From NCBI GenBank assembly GCA_947497475.1, contig CANMGS010000006.1, positions 1-62,086 of the forward strand: a DNA stretch of 62,086 nt, written 5' to 3'. A program made the position numbers and the translations under genes. This document shows, one piece after another, positions 48,962 to 59,218 of the stretch (position 1 is its first letter; each line of letters begins with the position of its first letter). Under the pieces are notes generated by a model. It was not told the origin of the DNA. It saw nothing but the letters and a program-made list of their open reading frames with translations, and searched no databases. The stretch comes from an uncultured Amylibacter sp. (GTDB taxonomy: Bacteria > Pseudomonadota > Alphaproteobacteria > Rhodobacterales > Rhodobacteraceae).

Positions 48962-49282
48962 TCATTTCTTAGAGCGGTTTTGTTTCTCAACGATACCAGA
49001 CGTACCTTCACGACGTTCCAATTCTTCCAAAACATCATCCAGCGAAACACCACGCGAAGACAGCATAACAAACAGGTGAAAAATCACATCTGCCGCTTCT
49101 TCTTTTAGGTTCTTTTTATCACCCTTAGTCGCAGCAATAATCGCTTCAATCGCCTCTTCACCAAACTTCTCGGCACATTTTTCAGGGCCACGTTTGAACA
49201 ACTTAGCAGCATAGGATTTCGCTTCATCCTCGCCTTTGCGACTCTCAATCGTGCGCGCAAGGCGCGTTAAGACATTTGCCAT
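48962..49282 (-). CDS. hisE: Phosphoribosyl-ATP pyrophosphatase
   Basis: The 106-residue MazG-like protein has SYAAKLFKRGPEKCAEKFGEEAIEAIIAATKGDK and EEAADVIFHLFVMLSSRG, the metal-binding acidic motifs of HisE. It removes pyrophosphate from PR-ATP in the second step of histidine synthesis. It is the last gene of the his run and lies 11 nt after hisF. Confidence 0.96.
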   Translation of the reverse strand: MANVLTRLARTIESRKGEDEAKSYAAKLFKRGPEKCAEKFGEEAIEAIIAATKGDKKNLKEEAADVIFHLFVMLSSRGVSLDDVLEELERREGTSGIVEKQNRSKK

Positions 49283-49293
49283 AGTGAACTCGC

Positions 49294-50052
49294 TTATAAT
49301 CGAACAGGCACACCAGCCGCAGCCATATGCTCTTTTGCTTCTTTTATCGTGTAATCCCCAAAATGGAAGATAGAAGCTGCTAAAACAGCTGATGCATGCC
49401 CTTCGGTCACACCTGAAACCAAGTGATCAAGATTACCAACCCCGCCCGACGCAATCACAGGAATGTTCACCGCATCCGCAATCGCACGCGTCAGCGGCAG
49501 GTTATACCCATCACGCGTCCCATCACGGTCCATGCTGGTCAACAGAATTTCCCCTGCCCCTTTGCTTTCCACAAGCTTGGCAAATTCAATCGCATCAATA
49601 CCCGTACCTTTGCGGCCACCATGCGTAAAGATTTCCCATTTACCGGGCGATACAGTCTTTGCATCAATCGCCACAACAATGCACTGGCTGCCAAAACGAT
49701 TGGCGCTGTCTGCCACCACATCAGGGTTCGCAACAGCCGCAGAGTTAAAGCTGACCTTATCAGCCCCAGCCAACAGCAAATTGCGCACATCTTCGGGAAC
49801 ACGCACACCGCCACCAATGGTCAACGGCATAAAACATTGCTCTGCCGTGCGCCGTGCCACATCAAACATCGTACCGCGGTTTTCAACTGTCGCTGCAATA
49901 TCCAGAAAACACAGCTCATCCGCACCAGCCGCATCATAGGCTTTGGCGCTTTCCACAGGATCACCTGCATCAATGAGGTCAACAAAATTAACGCCCTTAA
50001 CGACACGGCCGTCTTTGACATCAAGACAGGGTATAATACGGGTTTTAAGCAT
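49294..50052 (-). CDS. hisF: Imidazole glycerol phosphate synthase cyclase subunit
   Basis: The 252-residue (beta/alpha)8 barrel begins [20 protein letters not shown], with catalytic Asp11. It has [21 protein letters not shown] with the second Asp, [16 protein letters not shown] and [13 protein letters not shown]. With HisH it makes imidazole glycerol phosphate and AICAR. The usual partner order hisA-hisF is broken here by a Hint-domain gene 77 bp upstream. hisE follows after 11 nt. Confidence 0.98.
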   Translation of the reverse strand: MLKTRIIPCLDVKDGRVVKGVNFVDLIDAGDPVESAKAYDAAGADELCFLDIAATVENRGTMFDVARRTAEQCFMPLTIGGGVRVPEDVRNLLLAGADKVSFNSAAVANPDVVADSANRFGSQCIVVAIDAKTVSPGKWEIFTHGGRKGTGIDAIEFAKLVESKGAGEILLTSMDRDGTRDGYNLPLTRAIADAVNIPVIASGGVGNLDHLVSGVTEGHASAVLAASIFHFGDYTIKEAKEHMAAAGVPVRL

Positions 50053-50129
50053 ATTGATTCATCCAAAGCATCAGCATTCATGCGTCTGATACTGCCAAAG
50101 CAAAATATTTGCCACCTAAAAGGTATATA

Positions 50130-51545
50130 TCAGTGTAGCGTGTGAATTGTCGGCAGAACCGAATTGTAAACGTGGCTCTCTTGGAACTTCATAATCGGGC
50201 GCGCCGATTGACCGTAACTTTCTGGATGGCTTCTCAGTTCTGGAAAAATCTCAAACAGCTCATCTCGTGCTTTGCCGTCTAATCCATCCTTAGCCAAATG
50301 CCCAGGATGCAAGCTTTCTGTTTCAACGCCGTTTGCATAAATCACCTCATGCTTATCAAACATAATATGATAGTAATAGGTTTCCTCATATTGGCTCACC
50401 TGACGAATATCCGTATCATTGATTAGCGTTTTAGCAGGCACGAACACCTCTTCATGACCGAAATACAAACGTGATTTATAATCAGACATCAAAATACGGT
50501 GCTGTGGCGATACTTTCATATCGGCCATAGGCAATCCATCCCCCAAGCTTCCCGCTTTAATATGAATAGGTGCTAAATGCGGCGCTACTATTTGGCGAGT
50601 CTTGGTCACGCGTTTACCACCAATCCAACGTATAGGACGCAACCCATTGTCTTTGGTGATAACCAAATCGCCAGCTTTTAAATCAACCACATCCACTGGG
50701 CCAGTAGGTGTCGAAATCTTACAACCAGGCACAAAACACAGGATTAACCCAGCTTCAAATGTAACGACGCCGACCGTTTCGGTAATATGACCTGTTTCGC
50801 CATCTTGCGATTGCTCTTCTTGCATCGATACATCCACAGAGCTGGCATCACCGCCATCAATAGAGACACGCGCGGTATCTGGGCCATTGATTGTTTGTGT
50901 CTCAGCAACCGTAATGCCATTTATAAACGTATCCCCTAAACCGATCGAATTGGTTGTAGAACTTGTCGTGCCAGTCGTAGCACTACCAGAATCCGTGCCA
51001 TTACCGCCTTGGATTGCAATATAACCTATCGTTTCAGAGGCGTGATCATCTGCCTCCGCCTCTTCCTCTTGCAATTGAATATTAAAACCAGATGCGGTGA
51101 TATTTAGGGGGTCACTATCCACGGTAGTCGTGTCATTTTCTGACATCACAGATGTCAAAACCACTGGTGGGTCTGTAAAGCCGCCGTTTAAAGTAACCGG
51201 TGTATTACCGCTTCCAGGATTACTATCGACTGTTCCAGCTTCAATAATACGCCCATCTGGTAATTCGTGAACACCGCGTTCAATGGCGAGCCAATTGATG
51301 GTTTCAGTGGCACCATGTGCACCATCCAAATATTCCCATTCTTCGATGATGAACGTAAACCCCGTGGCATTCCCATCGCCATCAAGCTGAATATCCGTGA
51401 TACGCAACACAAAAGGATCGCCACCATTGCTGGTTGCGGTTAGTGAAAATATTGGATCCTCAAGCGCTTCTGAGAACGTAACCGTTATTGGGTCATTTTC
51501 ACCAGGCGAGTTCGTGGTTATCGAACCAGCCTCACCGATTGCCAT
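50130..51545 (-). CDS. Hint-domain protein with three N-terminal repeat modules, inserted in the his cluster
   Basis: The 471-residue acidic protein has no Sec signal. Residues 62-91, 153-181 and 236-266 share a module with the pattern hydrophobic strand, Glu-rich E-E-x-x-x-x-D/H, then ETI-x-x-x-A-I-x-x-G. From Cys270 (CFVPGCKISTPTGPVDVVDL) to the end is a Hint_2 domain with AGDLVITKDNGLRPIRWIGG and VSPQHRILMSD, then the tail ARDELFEIFPELRSHPESYG. This tail closely parallels the one in the RTX-Hint protein at 30679. GAGGTAG lies 4 nt before the ATG. It lies between hisA and hisF on the same strand. The function is unknown; secretion and autoprocessing are inferences. Confidence 0.9.
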   Translation of the reverse strand: MAIGEAGSITTNSPGENDPITVTFSEALEDPIFSLTATSNGGDPFVLRITDIQLDGDGNATGFTFIIEEWEYLDGAHGATETINWLAIERGVHELPDGRIIEAGTVDSNPGSGNTPVTLNGGFTDPPVVLTSVMSENDTTTVDSDPLNITASGFNIQLQEEEAEADDHASETIGYIAIQGGNGTDSGSATTGTTSSTTNSIGLGDTFINGITVAETQTINGPDTARVSIDGGDASSVDVSMQEEQSQDGETGHITETVGVVTFEAGLILCFVPGCKISTPTGPVDVVDLKAGDLVITKDNGLRPIRWIGGKRVTKTRQIVAPHLAPIHIKAGSLGDGLPMADMKVSPQHRILMSDYKSRLYFGHEEVFVPAKTLINDTDIRQVSQYEETYYYHIMFDKHEVIYANGVETESLHPGHLAKDGLDGKARDELFEIFPELRSHPESYGQSARPIMKFQESHVYNSVLPTIHTLH

Positions 51546-51680
51546 AAAACTACCTCATGTTATATTGATTCTGCAGAACTCAACACAATCATAGGTAGTG
51601 CTAAATAAAGGCTTTAAAAGGGTGGAAATGTGAAATTCACCCAATCGTTAGAGCGTGTGACCTTACGTAACCTACTGAAG

Positions 51681-52403
51681 CTAGCCTTTTAACAAAGCGG
51701 CCGCTTCTGGCACATTGATAGCCCCATCATAAAGCGCACGCCCAGAAATTGCCCCGTCCAGTGGCGCGCCACAATTCTTTAGGGCACGTAAGTCATCCAT
51801 AGACGACACGCCACCCGAAGCAATCACAGGTATAGACACAGCATGTGCCAAAGCAGCCGTCGCCTCTACGTTCGGCCCCTGCATCGCGCCATCACGGTTA
51901 ATGTCGGTGTAAATAATCGCTGCCACACCAGCATCTTCGAACTGACGTGCAAGATCTGTGATTTCAACATCCGTTTCTTCTGCCCAACCACGTGTTGCCA
52001 CCATGCCGTTACGCGCATCTATGCCAACAGCCACATGCCCCTCAAATTTACGTGCTGCTTCGCGTACCAACTCTGGGTTCTCGACAGCAACAGTACCAAG
52101 GATCACGCGAGACAGGCCTTTTTCTAACCATGTCTCGATCGTACCCAAATCGCGGATACCACCCCCCAATTGCGCTGGAACTGTCACAGTTTTCAGGATT
52201 TCTTCAACAGGTGCTGCATTCACAGGCTCTCCGGCAAAGGCACCGTTCAAATCGACTAAATGCAACCATTCACACCCTGCGTCAGCAAAAGCTTGGGCTT
52301 GTGCTGCAGGATTGTCATTAAACACAGTGGCTTGCTCCATCTCACCCTTGTACAAACGCACACAGTTGCCGTCTTTAAGGTCGATTGCGGGGTATAGGAT
52401 CAT
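51681..52403 (-). CDS. hisA: ProFAR isomerase
   Basis: The 240-residue barrel starts [20 protein letters not shown] with catalytic Asp8. It has [45 protein letters not shown] (second catalytic Asp) and [13 protein letters not shown]. It opens the ribose ring of ProFAR in histidine synthesis. The ATG at 52403 gives the canonical start; a longer frame reaches 52505. Its upstream neighbour on the same strand is the MOSC gene, but a DUF2147 gene on the other strand lies between. Confidence 0.97.
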   Translation of the reverse strand: MILYPAIDLKDGNCVRLYKGEMEQATVFNDNPAAQAQAFADAGCEWLHLVDLNGAFAGEPVNAAPVEEILKTVTVPAQLGGGIRDLGTIETWLEKGLSRVILGTVAVENPELVREAARKFEGHVAVGIDARNGMVATRGWAEETDVEITDLARQFEDAGVAAIIYTDINRDGAMQGPNVEATAALAHAVSIPVIASGGVSSMDDLRALKNCGAPLDGAISGRALYDGAINVPEAAALLKG

Positions 52404-52543
52404 AGTCTTACCTGTCATTAACGTGATTTTGATGCCTGATACCTGATCGGCGAAGGATTGCAAAGACCGATGTAACCTAACGTTCTTCTTGACGCACCAA
52501 GGCACGATTTTGCAAGCTACACGTGATTAAGGGAGACATAATC

Positions 52544-52933
52544 ATGAAAAAACTAGCATTAATCGCAACTGCGGTCCTAATGTCAGCACCAGCATTCGCT
52601 GACGATGTGTTTGGCACATGGAAAACAGCCAAAGACGATAATGGCAACTTTGGCCATATCGCTGTTTCACAATGTGGCTCAACGATTTGTGGCAAGCTTG
52701 TAAAATCTTTCAATCCTGATGGAAGCGAGCTTAAATCACCTAACGTTGGTAAAAACATCATTTGGAATATGACAAACCAAGGCGACGGCTATTATGCTGG
52801 TGGTAAAGTTTGGTCACCAGACCGCGACAAAACATACAAGTCTAAAATGCAGCTAAACGGCAATACTTTGGCAATCAAAGGCTGTATCGGCCCAATCTGC
52901 CGTGACGGTGGTAAATGGACACGCGTTAAATAA
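52544..52933 (+). CDS. Exported DUF2147 family protein
   Basis: The 129-residue protein has a signal peptide (MKKLALIATAVLMSAPAFA). The DUF2147 domain follows: DVFGTWKTAKDDNGNFGHI, CGSTICGKLV, GGKVWSPDRDKTYKSKMQL and LAIKGCIGPICRDGG with paired cysteines. GGGAGA lies 7 nt before the ATG. The family is a small periplasmic beta-barrel of unknown role. It sits on the strand opposite to the his genes, between hisA and the MOSC gene, and ends in a strong terminator. Confidence 0.92.
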   Translation: MKKLALIATAVLMSAPAFADDVFGTWKTAKDDNGNFGHIAVSQCGSTICGKLVKSFNPDGSELKSPNVGKNIIWNMTNQGDGYYAGGKVWSPDRDKTYKSKMQLNGNTLAIKGCIGPICRDGGKWTRVK

Positions 52934-52955
52934 ACGTATCACATAAGACTTTTAG

Positions 52956-52988
52956 ACCAGCCTTTTGAATTCAATCGGCTGGTTTTTT
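52956..52988 (+). terminator. Intrinsic terminator after the DUF2147 gene
   Basis: ACCAGCC pairs with GGCTGGT; an inner palindrome TTGAATTCAA extends the hairpin; six T follow. On the minus strand no comparable T run follows, so it should stop mainly plus-strand transcription. Confidence 0.88.
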
Positions 52989-52993
52989 ATTGC

Positions 52994-53476
52994 CTATTCA
53001 TTCGCTTGATGCACCACTTTATCACCAATCGAAATCAACCCTTCGGTCAAAACTTCGGCCGTTACACCACCATGGCCACGCATGGCGTTATACCCGCCCT
53101 GCCCCATAATAGCTTCCATACGGCTACACGGCGCACACGGATCAGAGATACGCAAAACTGCCCCACCAATCACAATTTTCTGACGGCGCAATGCTAACAA
53201 GTTGATCCCACTCACAGCAATATTCCGACGTAAATCCGCAAATGTAATAACGTCAGAGCATGCGAACCCACGGATCACATCCAAATGCTCAGTTTGGATC
53301 AATGTCACCGCACGTTTCCCTGCGGTCGAGCGATGATCGCCCTCCAACCCAATAAAACGCGCCTCTACAGACGTAAGCTCTAACAACGGTGCTTTGCGTT
53401 CAGGACGTACCCCTATCCAATCGACTTGCCCCGCATGCGGAAATTGAGAAATCAGCTCTGCAATCGACGGCCTCAA
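52994..53476 (-). CDS. MOSC-domain protein
   Basis: The 160-residue protein resembles free-standing MOSC domains: QVDWIGVRPERKAPLLEL, GLEGDHRSTAGKRAVTLIQTEHL, LRRNIAVSGINLLALR, and a conserved Cys in SDPCAPCSRME. MOSC domains occur in molybdenum-cofactor sulfurases and YiiM-like mARC relatives that handle reduced Mo enzymes. The start is TTG at 53476, one base after the hisH stop, so it is probably translated by coupling; no good ATG is available. It forms part of the hisB-hisH mRNA. Confidence 0.85.
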   Translation of the reverse strand: MRPSIAELISQFPHAGQVDWIGVRPERKAPLLELTSVEARFIGLEGDHRSTAGKRAVTLIQTEHLDVIRGFACSDVITFADLRRNIAVSGINLLALRRQKIVIGGAVLRISDPCAPCSRMEAIMGQGGYNAMRGHGGVTAEVLTEGLISIGDKVVHQANE

Positions 53477-53477
53477 A

Positions 53478-54113
53478 TCAAGGCGCCCATTTCAGGAAGT
53501 TGCCAATCAATTTCAAACCCGTCGCTTGGCTTTTTTCAGGATGAAATTGCGTGCCTATGATATTATCACGCCCGACAACAGCAGTGATCGCTTCACCATA
53601 TTCAACCGTTGCCAACAGATCATCAGGATTATCTGGCAACAAATGATAGCTGTGCACAAAATAAACGTGATCTTGTGCCGTAATACCATCCAACACCGCA
53701 TGTTCTGCAATATTATCCAAAGCATTCCAACCCATATGCGGGATCTTCAAACTGTCATCAGCAGGCGCCAGCCTCACAACCTCACCTTTTATCCAGTCAA
53801 ACCCAGCATGGTCCCCATGCTCGCGTCCCCAAGAGGCCATCATTTGCATGCCAACACAAATACCCATGAACGGATCACCAGATTTCACATGTTCTTCGCA
53901 CGCGCCAAACAATCCATCGATTGCCCCCAATTCACGGCGGCAATCAGCAAAAGCCCCAACACCCGGCAAAACAACACGGTCCGCTTTGCGCACCACATCG
54001 GGATCGCTGGAAACCACAACATCGCCTGCATCCAATTCGGATGCCATACGTTGGAAACTTTTCTCAGCTGATCGTAAATTACCCGAATTGTAATCAACAA
54101 TAACAGTGGTCAT
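53478..54113 (-). CDS. hisH: Imidazole glycerol phosphate synthase glutaminase subunit
   Basis: The 211-residue class I glutaminase has [19 protein letters not shown] and [10 protein letters not shown]. The nucleophile is Cys86 in [11 protein letters not shown], and the His-Glu pair lies in [10 protein letters not shown]. It supplies ammonia to HisF. It overlaps hisB by 4 nt and is followed by the MOSC gene after one base. Confidence 0.97.
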   Translation of the reverse strand: MTTVIVDYNSGNLRSAEKSFQRMASELDAGDVVVSSDPDVVRKADRVVLPGVGAFADCRRELGAIDGLFGACEEHVKSGDPFMGICVGMQMMASWGREHGDHAGFDWIKGEVVRLAPADDSLKIPHMGWNALDNIAEHAVLDGITAQDHVYFVHSYHLLPDNPDDLLATVEYGEAITAVVGRDNIIGTQFHPEKSQATGLKLIGNFLKWAP

Positions 54114-54703
54114 TCGGACAAAGTCCCTTTGGTAGAAGGAATATCATTGGCTTTGCGTGGATCTGTTTCCAGTGCAACGCGCAGTGCTTGAGCCACAGAT
54201 TTAAACGCCGCTTCCACGATGTGGTGACTGTTAAAACCGTCAAGGCTTTCAACGTGCAACGTCAAACCACCCTGCATCGCGAATGCCGTGAAAAATTCAC
54301 GTACAAGCTCTGTATCAAACGTCCCGATCTTGGCTGTTGGAATTTCCACATTCCAAACCAAATATGGACGCCCAGAAATATCCAACGCAGAGCGCACCAA
54401 AGCATCATCCATTGGCAACAGGCATGATCCGTAACGACGAATGCCCTTTTTATCACCAACAGCCTGAGACAAAGCCTTGCCCAGCGCGATACCCACATCC
54501 TCCACTGTGTGGTGGTCATCAATGTGCAAATCACCCTTGGCACGAACTTTCATATCAATCAAAGCATGGCGCGACAGTTGATCCAGCATATGGTCAAAAA
54601 AGCCCACACCTGTTTCATTGTCATACACCCCAGTGCCATCAAGATTGATCTCAACACTGATCTTTGTCTCTGCCGTATCACGGCTGATTTTAGCTGTCCG
54701 CAT
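54110..54703 (-). CDS. hisB: Imidazoleglycerol-phosphate dehydratase
   Basis: The 197-residue protein has the duplicated metal-binding fold: [59 protein letters not shown], and [16 protein letters not shown]. It dehydrates IGP to imidazole acetol phosphate. It is the first gene of the his run on this strand. The ATG at 54703 gives the usual length; an extension to 54727 is possible. Confidence 0.97.
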   Translation of the reverse strand: MRTAKISRDTAETKISVEINLDGTGVYDNETGVGFFDHMLDQLSRHALIDMKVRAKGDLHIDDHHTVEDVGIALGKALSQAVGDKKGIRRYGSCLLPMDDALVRSALDISGRPYLVWNVEIPTAKIGTFDTELVREFFTAFAMQGGLTLHVESLDGFNSHHIVEAAFKSVAQALRVALETDPRKANDIPSTKGTLSE

Positions 54704-54960
54704 AATAGTCGTCCAAGTTGTCTTCACGCGCCTTATACGCAGGGATTAAGCCCGTGTTAAGCCCTGATATGGGCAGAAAATAGACTGTGTGCTTTGAACG
54801 CACCGCCTATGAACATCCTATTATTAATGATGAATAAGTCACTCAGATTCGCATTTGTGCAATTTTTATTGTACCATACTTTCACAAACGATTGACGGTA
54901 TGGGTTCAACTCCGAAGTCATGTCGTTGATCGATTCACCCTAATTATGGAGGAATTCGAT

Positions 54961-55917
54961 ATGCACTCAAACAAGCTATTGGCGCTTTGCAGCGTCGCCG
55001 CGATGTCAGCATATAGCACGGCCTCACTTGCCGCGGATGTTGTCATTGGGGTTCCAAACTGGCCTTCGGTTCAAGCAACCGCGCATGTCTTAAAGGTGGC
55101 TTTGGAAAATAAACTCGATCTGGATGTTAAGCTTCAGCCTGGGTCAAATAAATCTGTGTTCGAAGCTATGGACGCAGGATCGATACATGTCCACCCAGAG
55201 GCTTGGCTGCCCAATATTAGTCACCTCAAGCGTGAATATGTTGATGCCAAAAAGACTGTCAAAATGCATCCCAATGGCGCTGTCGGCACACAAGCCATGT
55301 GTGTGACACAAGGCACTGTAGAACGCACAGGCATTGTAGAACTTAAACAGTTAAGCGACCCTGATATGGCGCAAAAGTTCGATACAAATGGCGACGGCAA
55401 AGGCGAAGTCTGGATTGGTGCGAATGGATGGGGATCAACCCCCATAGAACGCATTCGTGCCCGTTCTTATGGCTATGACGTCACCATGGAACTTAAAATT
55501 ATGGAAGAAAAAGCTGCGCTCAACGATGTAACTGCTGCCGTAAAACAAGACAAAAACATCGTGTTTTTCTGTTACACGCCGCATCATATGTTCGCATTGC
55601 ATGATATCGTGGTTCTAAAAGAGCCTGCATATAATGCAGCGGAATGGGTCATCGTACCACCGTCCCCAACACCTGGTTGGTTGGAAAAATCAACGGCTGG
55701 TGTTGCTTGGGATAAAGCAACGTTAAACGTCAGCTACGCCACATCATTGGAAAACGATCAACCAAAAGCAGCCGCAATGCTTTCTAAAGTTTCCTTAGAC
55801 ACGGATACATTGTCAGCAATGACATATGCTTTGGCGGTAGAAAAACAGGATCCAGCAGCCTTTGCTGCAAAATGGGTCGAAGACAACGCCGCGACTGTTG
55901 ATAGCTGGTTCGAATAA
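54961..55917 (+). CDS. Glycine betaine/proline-type ABC transporter substrate-binding protein (orphan)
   Basis: The 318-residue protein has a signal peptide (about residues 1-25, ending SLAAD). An OpuAC/ProX-like binding fold follows: VVIGVPNWPSVQATAHVLKVALE, DAGSIHVHPEAWLPN, VWIGANGWGSTPIERIRARSYG and VFFCYTPHHMFALHDIVVL. Aromatic residues such as Trp of NWPS and EAWLPN suit a quaternary-amine cage. No permease or ATPase gene follows. GGAGGAA lies 7 nt before the ATG at 54961. The ligand may be a compatible solute or a related compound; this is not settled. Confidence 0.87.
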   Translation: MHSNKLLALCSVAAMSAYSTASLAADVVIGVPNWPSVQATAHVLKVALENKLDLDVKLQPGSNKSVFEAMDAGSIHVHPEAWLPNISHLKREYVDAKKTVKMHPNGAVGTQAMCVTQGTVERTGIVELKQLSDPDMAQKFDTNGDGKGEVWIGANGWGSTPIERIRARSYGYDVTMELKIMEEKAALNDVTAAVKQDKNIVFFCYTPHHMFALHDIVVLKEPAYNAAEWVIVPPSPTPGWLEKSTAGVAWDKATLNVSYATSLENDQPKAAAMLSKVSLDTDTLSAMTYALAVEKQDPAAFAAKWVEDNAATVDSWFE

Positions 55918-55935
55918 CAGTCCTTGAAAATAGAT

Positions 55936-55956
55936 AATCCCGCAATGCGCGGGATT
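55936..55956. terminator. Hairpin terminator between the binding protein and gcvP
   Basis: AATCCCGC pairs perfectly with GCGGGATT around a 5-nt loop between two convergent genes. T-rich flanks are short, so termination may be moderate. Confidence 0.6.
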
Positions 55957-55970
55957 ACCTGATGTTTAAA

Positions 55971-58817
55971 TTATTCCGCAGCTTCTGCGTAGTCTTCCAT
56001 CGGCGGACACGCACAGATCAGGTTACGGTCCCCATACGCATTGTCCACACGGTTCACAGGGGCCCAATATTTATCCACCTTGAATGATCCCGGAGGGAAG
56101 CATCCCTGCTCACGGCTGTATGGGCGATCCCAATCACCAACCAAATCTTCCATCGTGTGTGGTGCATTACAAAGTGGGTTATTGTCTTGAGGCAGCTTCC
56201 CATCTTCAACATCCTGCGCCTCGGCACGAATGGCCAACATGGCATCACAAAAACGGTCAATCTCGGCCTTTGGTTCAGATTCAGTTGGCTCAATCATCAA
56301 CGTGCCCGCCACTGGGAACGACATGGTTGGCGCATGGAAACCACAATCCACCAAACGTTTGGCGATATCATCCACAGTCACACCAGAGCTGTCCGCCAAG
56401 GGGCGTGTATCAACGATACATTCATGCGCCACACGGCCATTCGGGCCACGGTACAAGATTTCATAAGCGCCTTCCAAACGTTTCGCGATATAGTTTGCGT
56501 TCAAAATGGCAAACTTCGTCGCTTGCGTCATGCCTTCACCACCCATCATCAGGCAATACGCCCATGAAATCGGCAGCAAGCTTGGCGATCCATAAGGTGC
56601 CGCAGACACAGCGCCATTGGTGCTGTCGGTTGTAAAGTGACCTGGCAAATGATCCATCAAATGTGATTTCACACCAATCGGCCCCATACCTGGACCGCCA
56701 CCGCCATGGGGGATGCAGAACGTTTTGTGCAGATTTAAGTGACTGACATCCCCCCCAATATCACCCGGTTTCGACAGACCAACCATCGCATTCATGTTGG
56801 CACCATCCATATAGACCTGACCGCCATGATCGTGTGTGATTTGGCAAACCTCACGCACGCCTTCCTCGAACACACCATGCGTTGATGGATATGTGATCAT
56901 ACAGGCCGCTAAGTTTTCGGAATGTTGTTCTGCTTTGGCACGGAAATCTTCAATATCGATGTCACCGTTTTCCGCAGATTGCACAACAACCACTTTATAC
57001 CCAACCATTTGCGCAGAAGCAGGGTTCGTACCATGTGCTGACGTTGGGATCAGGCAAACGTTACGATGATCATCGCCGTTCGCCTTGTGATAAGCCGCAA
57101 TGGTTAACAATCCTGCAAACTCACCCTGCGCACCAGAGTTCGGCTGCATAGAAATCGCATCGTAACCCGTTATTTCACAAAGTTTTTCGGACAGGTCATC
57201 AATCAGATATGTATACCCTGCCGCCTGTGATTTAGGTGCAAACGGATGCATATTCGCAAAACCATAAGACGTGATCGGCATCATTTCAGCCGCAGAGTTC
57301 AACTTCATCGTACATGAACCCAACGGGATCATGGCGCGATCCAAAGCTAAATCACGATCGGCAAGACGGCGCATGTAGCGTGTCATCTCTGCCTCTGATC
57401 TGTTCATGTGGAAAATCGGATGCGTCATATATTCCGTTTCGCGTTCCATGCCAGTTGGCAAACGGAACTCTGCATCAGCAGGGAAGTTCTTTTTCGCCAA
57501 ACCAAATGCACGCCAAACGGCGTTTAATGTCTTATCAGACGCTGCTTCATCCATTGTAATGCCAACTTTATCTGTACCAACAGCCCGCAGATTTACATTC
57601 TCCATACGTGCAGAGCGCATAACGATAGTTTGCATAGAACCCACATCCAGGGTGATCGTGTCAAAAAACTCAACAGGATCAATGATAAAGCCCATGCTTT
57701 CAATGCCTTTAGCCAAACGCGCTGTCAGCCAGTGAATACGCTGTGCAATCGCTTTCAACCCATCTGGGCCGTGGAACACACCGTACATGGACGCCATGAC
57801 AGCCAACAAAGCCTGTGCCGTACATACGTTCGACGTGGCTTTTTCACGACGGATATGTTGTTCACGTGTTTGCAGAGCCAAACGGTATGCCTTGTTGCCG
57901 CGTGCATCCACAGACACACCAACCAAACGTCCCGGCATTGACCGTTTATACGCTTCCTTTGTCGCCATATAAGCCGCATGCGGGCCACCATAGCCCATCG
58001 GCACGCCAAATCGTTGCGTGTTACCCACTGCAATATCAGCGCCCATTGCGCCCGGTTCTTTAAGCAATGTCAGTGACATAGGATCAGCCGAAATAATCCC
58101 TACCGCCTTGTTTTCGTGCAAAGCCGTGATCAAATCGGTAAAATCGCGAACATGACCATAAGTACCTGGATATTGGAAAATTGCGCCGAACACTTTATCC
58201 GCTTCCAGATCATCAGGATTGCCAACAATCACTTCAATGCCCAATGGTTCTGCACGTGTTTGCATCACATCGATGTTTTGCGGATGGCAGTTCTCATCCA
58301 CAAAAAACGCCTTCGCTTTAGACTTCGCCACGCGCTGCCCCATTGTCATCGCTTCAGCACAAGCCGTCGCTTCATCCAACAAGGACGCGTTCGCAATTTC
58401 CATACCAGTCAAATCTGCAATCATGGTTTGGAAGTTTAACAAAGCTTCTAAGCGCCCCTGACTGATCTCAGGTTGGTAAGGCGTATAAGCCGTATACCAC
58501 GCAGGGTTTTCCAAGATGTTGCGCTGAATGGCAGGTGGCGTAACAGTCCCATGATATCCTTGTCCCAAAAGTGACATATGCACCTTATTCATCGCCGCAA
58601 TATCGCGCATACGCGATAGCATGGCACGCTCAGTCATAGCATCCCACACCAACGGTTCCTTCTGGCGAATGCTTTCGGGCACCGTTTGATCGATCAGATC
58701 ATCCAGTGATTTGGCGCCAACAACCTCTAGCATCTCATCCATCTCTTTCGGAGATGGGCCAATATGGCGGCGGTTGGCAAAATCATAGGGTTGGTAGTCA
58801 GTCAACTTATAGGTCAT
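55971..58817 (-). CDS. gcvP: Glycine decarboxylase (P-protein), single chain
   Basis: The 948-residue protein joins the two halves of the PLP-dependent P-protein. The N-half has [34 protein letters not shown] and [13 protein letters not shown]. The C-half has the PLP lysine in [20 protein letters not shown] and GTFxxx-type sites near [14 protein letters not shown]. It decarboxylates glycine and passes the aminomethyl group to lipoyl-GcvH. It lies 23 bp after gcvH and ends the operon. Confidence 0.98.
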   Translation of the reverse strand: MTYKLTDYQPYDFANRRHIGPSPKEMDEMLEVVGAKSLDDLIDQTVPESIRQKEPLVWDAMTERAMLSRMRDIAAMNKVHMSLLGQGYHGTVTPPAIQRNILENPAWYTAYTPYQPEISQGRLEALLNFQTMIADLTGMEIANASLLDEATACAEAMTMGQRVAKSKAKAFFVDENCHPQNIDVMQTRAEPLGIEVIVGNPDDLEADKVFGAIFQYPGTYGHVRDFTDLITALHENKAVGIISADPMSLTLLKEPGAMGADIAVGNTQRFGVPMGYGGPHAAYMATKEAYKRSMPGRLVGVSVDARGNKAYRLALQTREQHIRREKATSNVCTAQALLAVMASMYGVFHGPDGLKAIAQRIHWLTARLAKGIESMGFIIDPVEFFDTITLDVGSMQTIVMRSARMENVNLRAVGTDKVGITMDEAASDKTLNAVWRAFGLAKKNFPADAEFRLPTGMERETEYMTHPIFHMNRSEAEMTRYMRRLADRDLALDRAMIPLGSCTMKLNSAAEMMPITSYGFANMHPFAPKSQAAGYTYLIDDLSEKLCEITGYDAISMQPNSGAQGEFAGLLTIAAYHKANGDDHRNVCLIPTSAHGTNPASAQMVGYKVVVVQSAENGDIDIEDFRAKAEQHSENLAACMITYPSTHGVFEEGVREVCQITHDHGGQVYMDGANMNAMVGLSKPGDIGGDVSHLNLHKTFCIPHGGGGPGMGPIGVKSHLMDHLPGHFTTDSTNGAVSAAPYGSPSLLPISWAYCLMMGGEGMTQATKFAILNANYIAKRLEGAYEILYRGPNGRVAHECIVDTRPLADSSGVTVDDIAKRLVDCGFHAPTMSFPVAGTLMIEPTESEPKAEIDRFCDAMLAIRAEAQDVEDGKLPQDNNPLCNAPHTMEDLVGDWDRPYSREQGCFPPGSFKVDKYWAPVNRVDNAYGDRNLICACPPMEDYAEAAE

Positions 58818-58840
58818 GGGAACAGTCCTGAAATATAGGG

Positions 58841-59200
58841 TTAGCCGATCAAGGCTTTATAGGCGTTTTCATCTAGCAATCCGTCCATCTCTGACGGGTC
58901 GTTCAACTTCATTTTGAAAAACCAAGCGCCTTCCATTGGGTCTTCGTTAATCAAGCCAGGGTTTTCGACCAAAGCTTCATTTACTTCGACGATTGTACCA
59001 TCCAATGGTGCCAAAATATCTGATGCTGCTTTTACACTTTCGATCACAACAACATCGTCATCTTTGCTGACCTCATTGTCTGCATCGGGCAGTTCTACAA
59101 AAACAATCTCGCCCAATGCTTCTGCTGCATGCTCTGTGATGCCCACTACGACAAGGTCACCTTCGGGCTTTAGCCATTCGTGCTCTTCTGTAAATTTCAT
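58841..59200 (-). CDS. gcvH: Glycine cleavage system H protein
   Basis: The 119-residue protein has the HEWL start ([26 protein letters not shown]) and the lipoylation site Lys57 in [15 protein letters not shown]. It shuttles the aminomethyl group between P, T and L proteins. It lies 18 bp after gcvT and 23 bp before gcvP. Confidence 0.98.
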   Translation of the reverse strand: MKFTEEHEWLKPEGDLVVVGITEHAAEALGEIVFVELPDADNEVSKDDDVVVIESVKAASDILAPLDGTIVEVNEALVENPGLINEDPMEGAWFFKMKLNDPSEMDGLLDENAYKALIG

Positions 59201-59218
59201 TTCATTTCTCCTGTTGGT

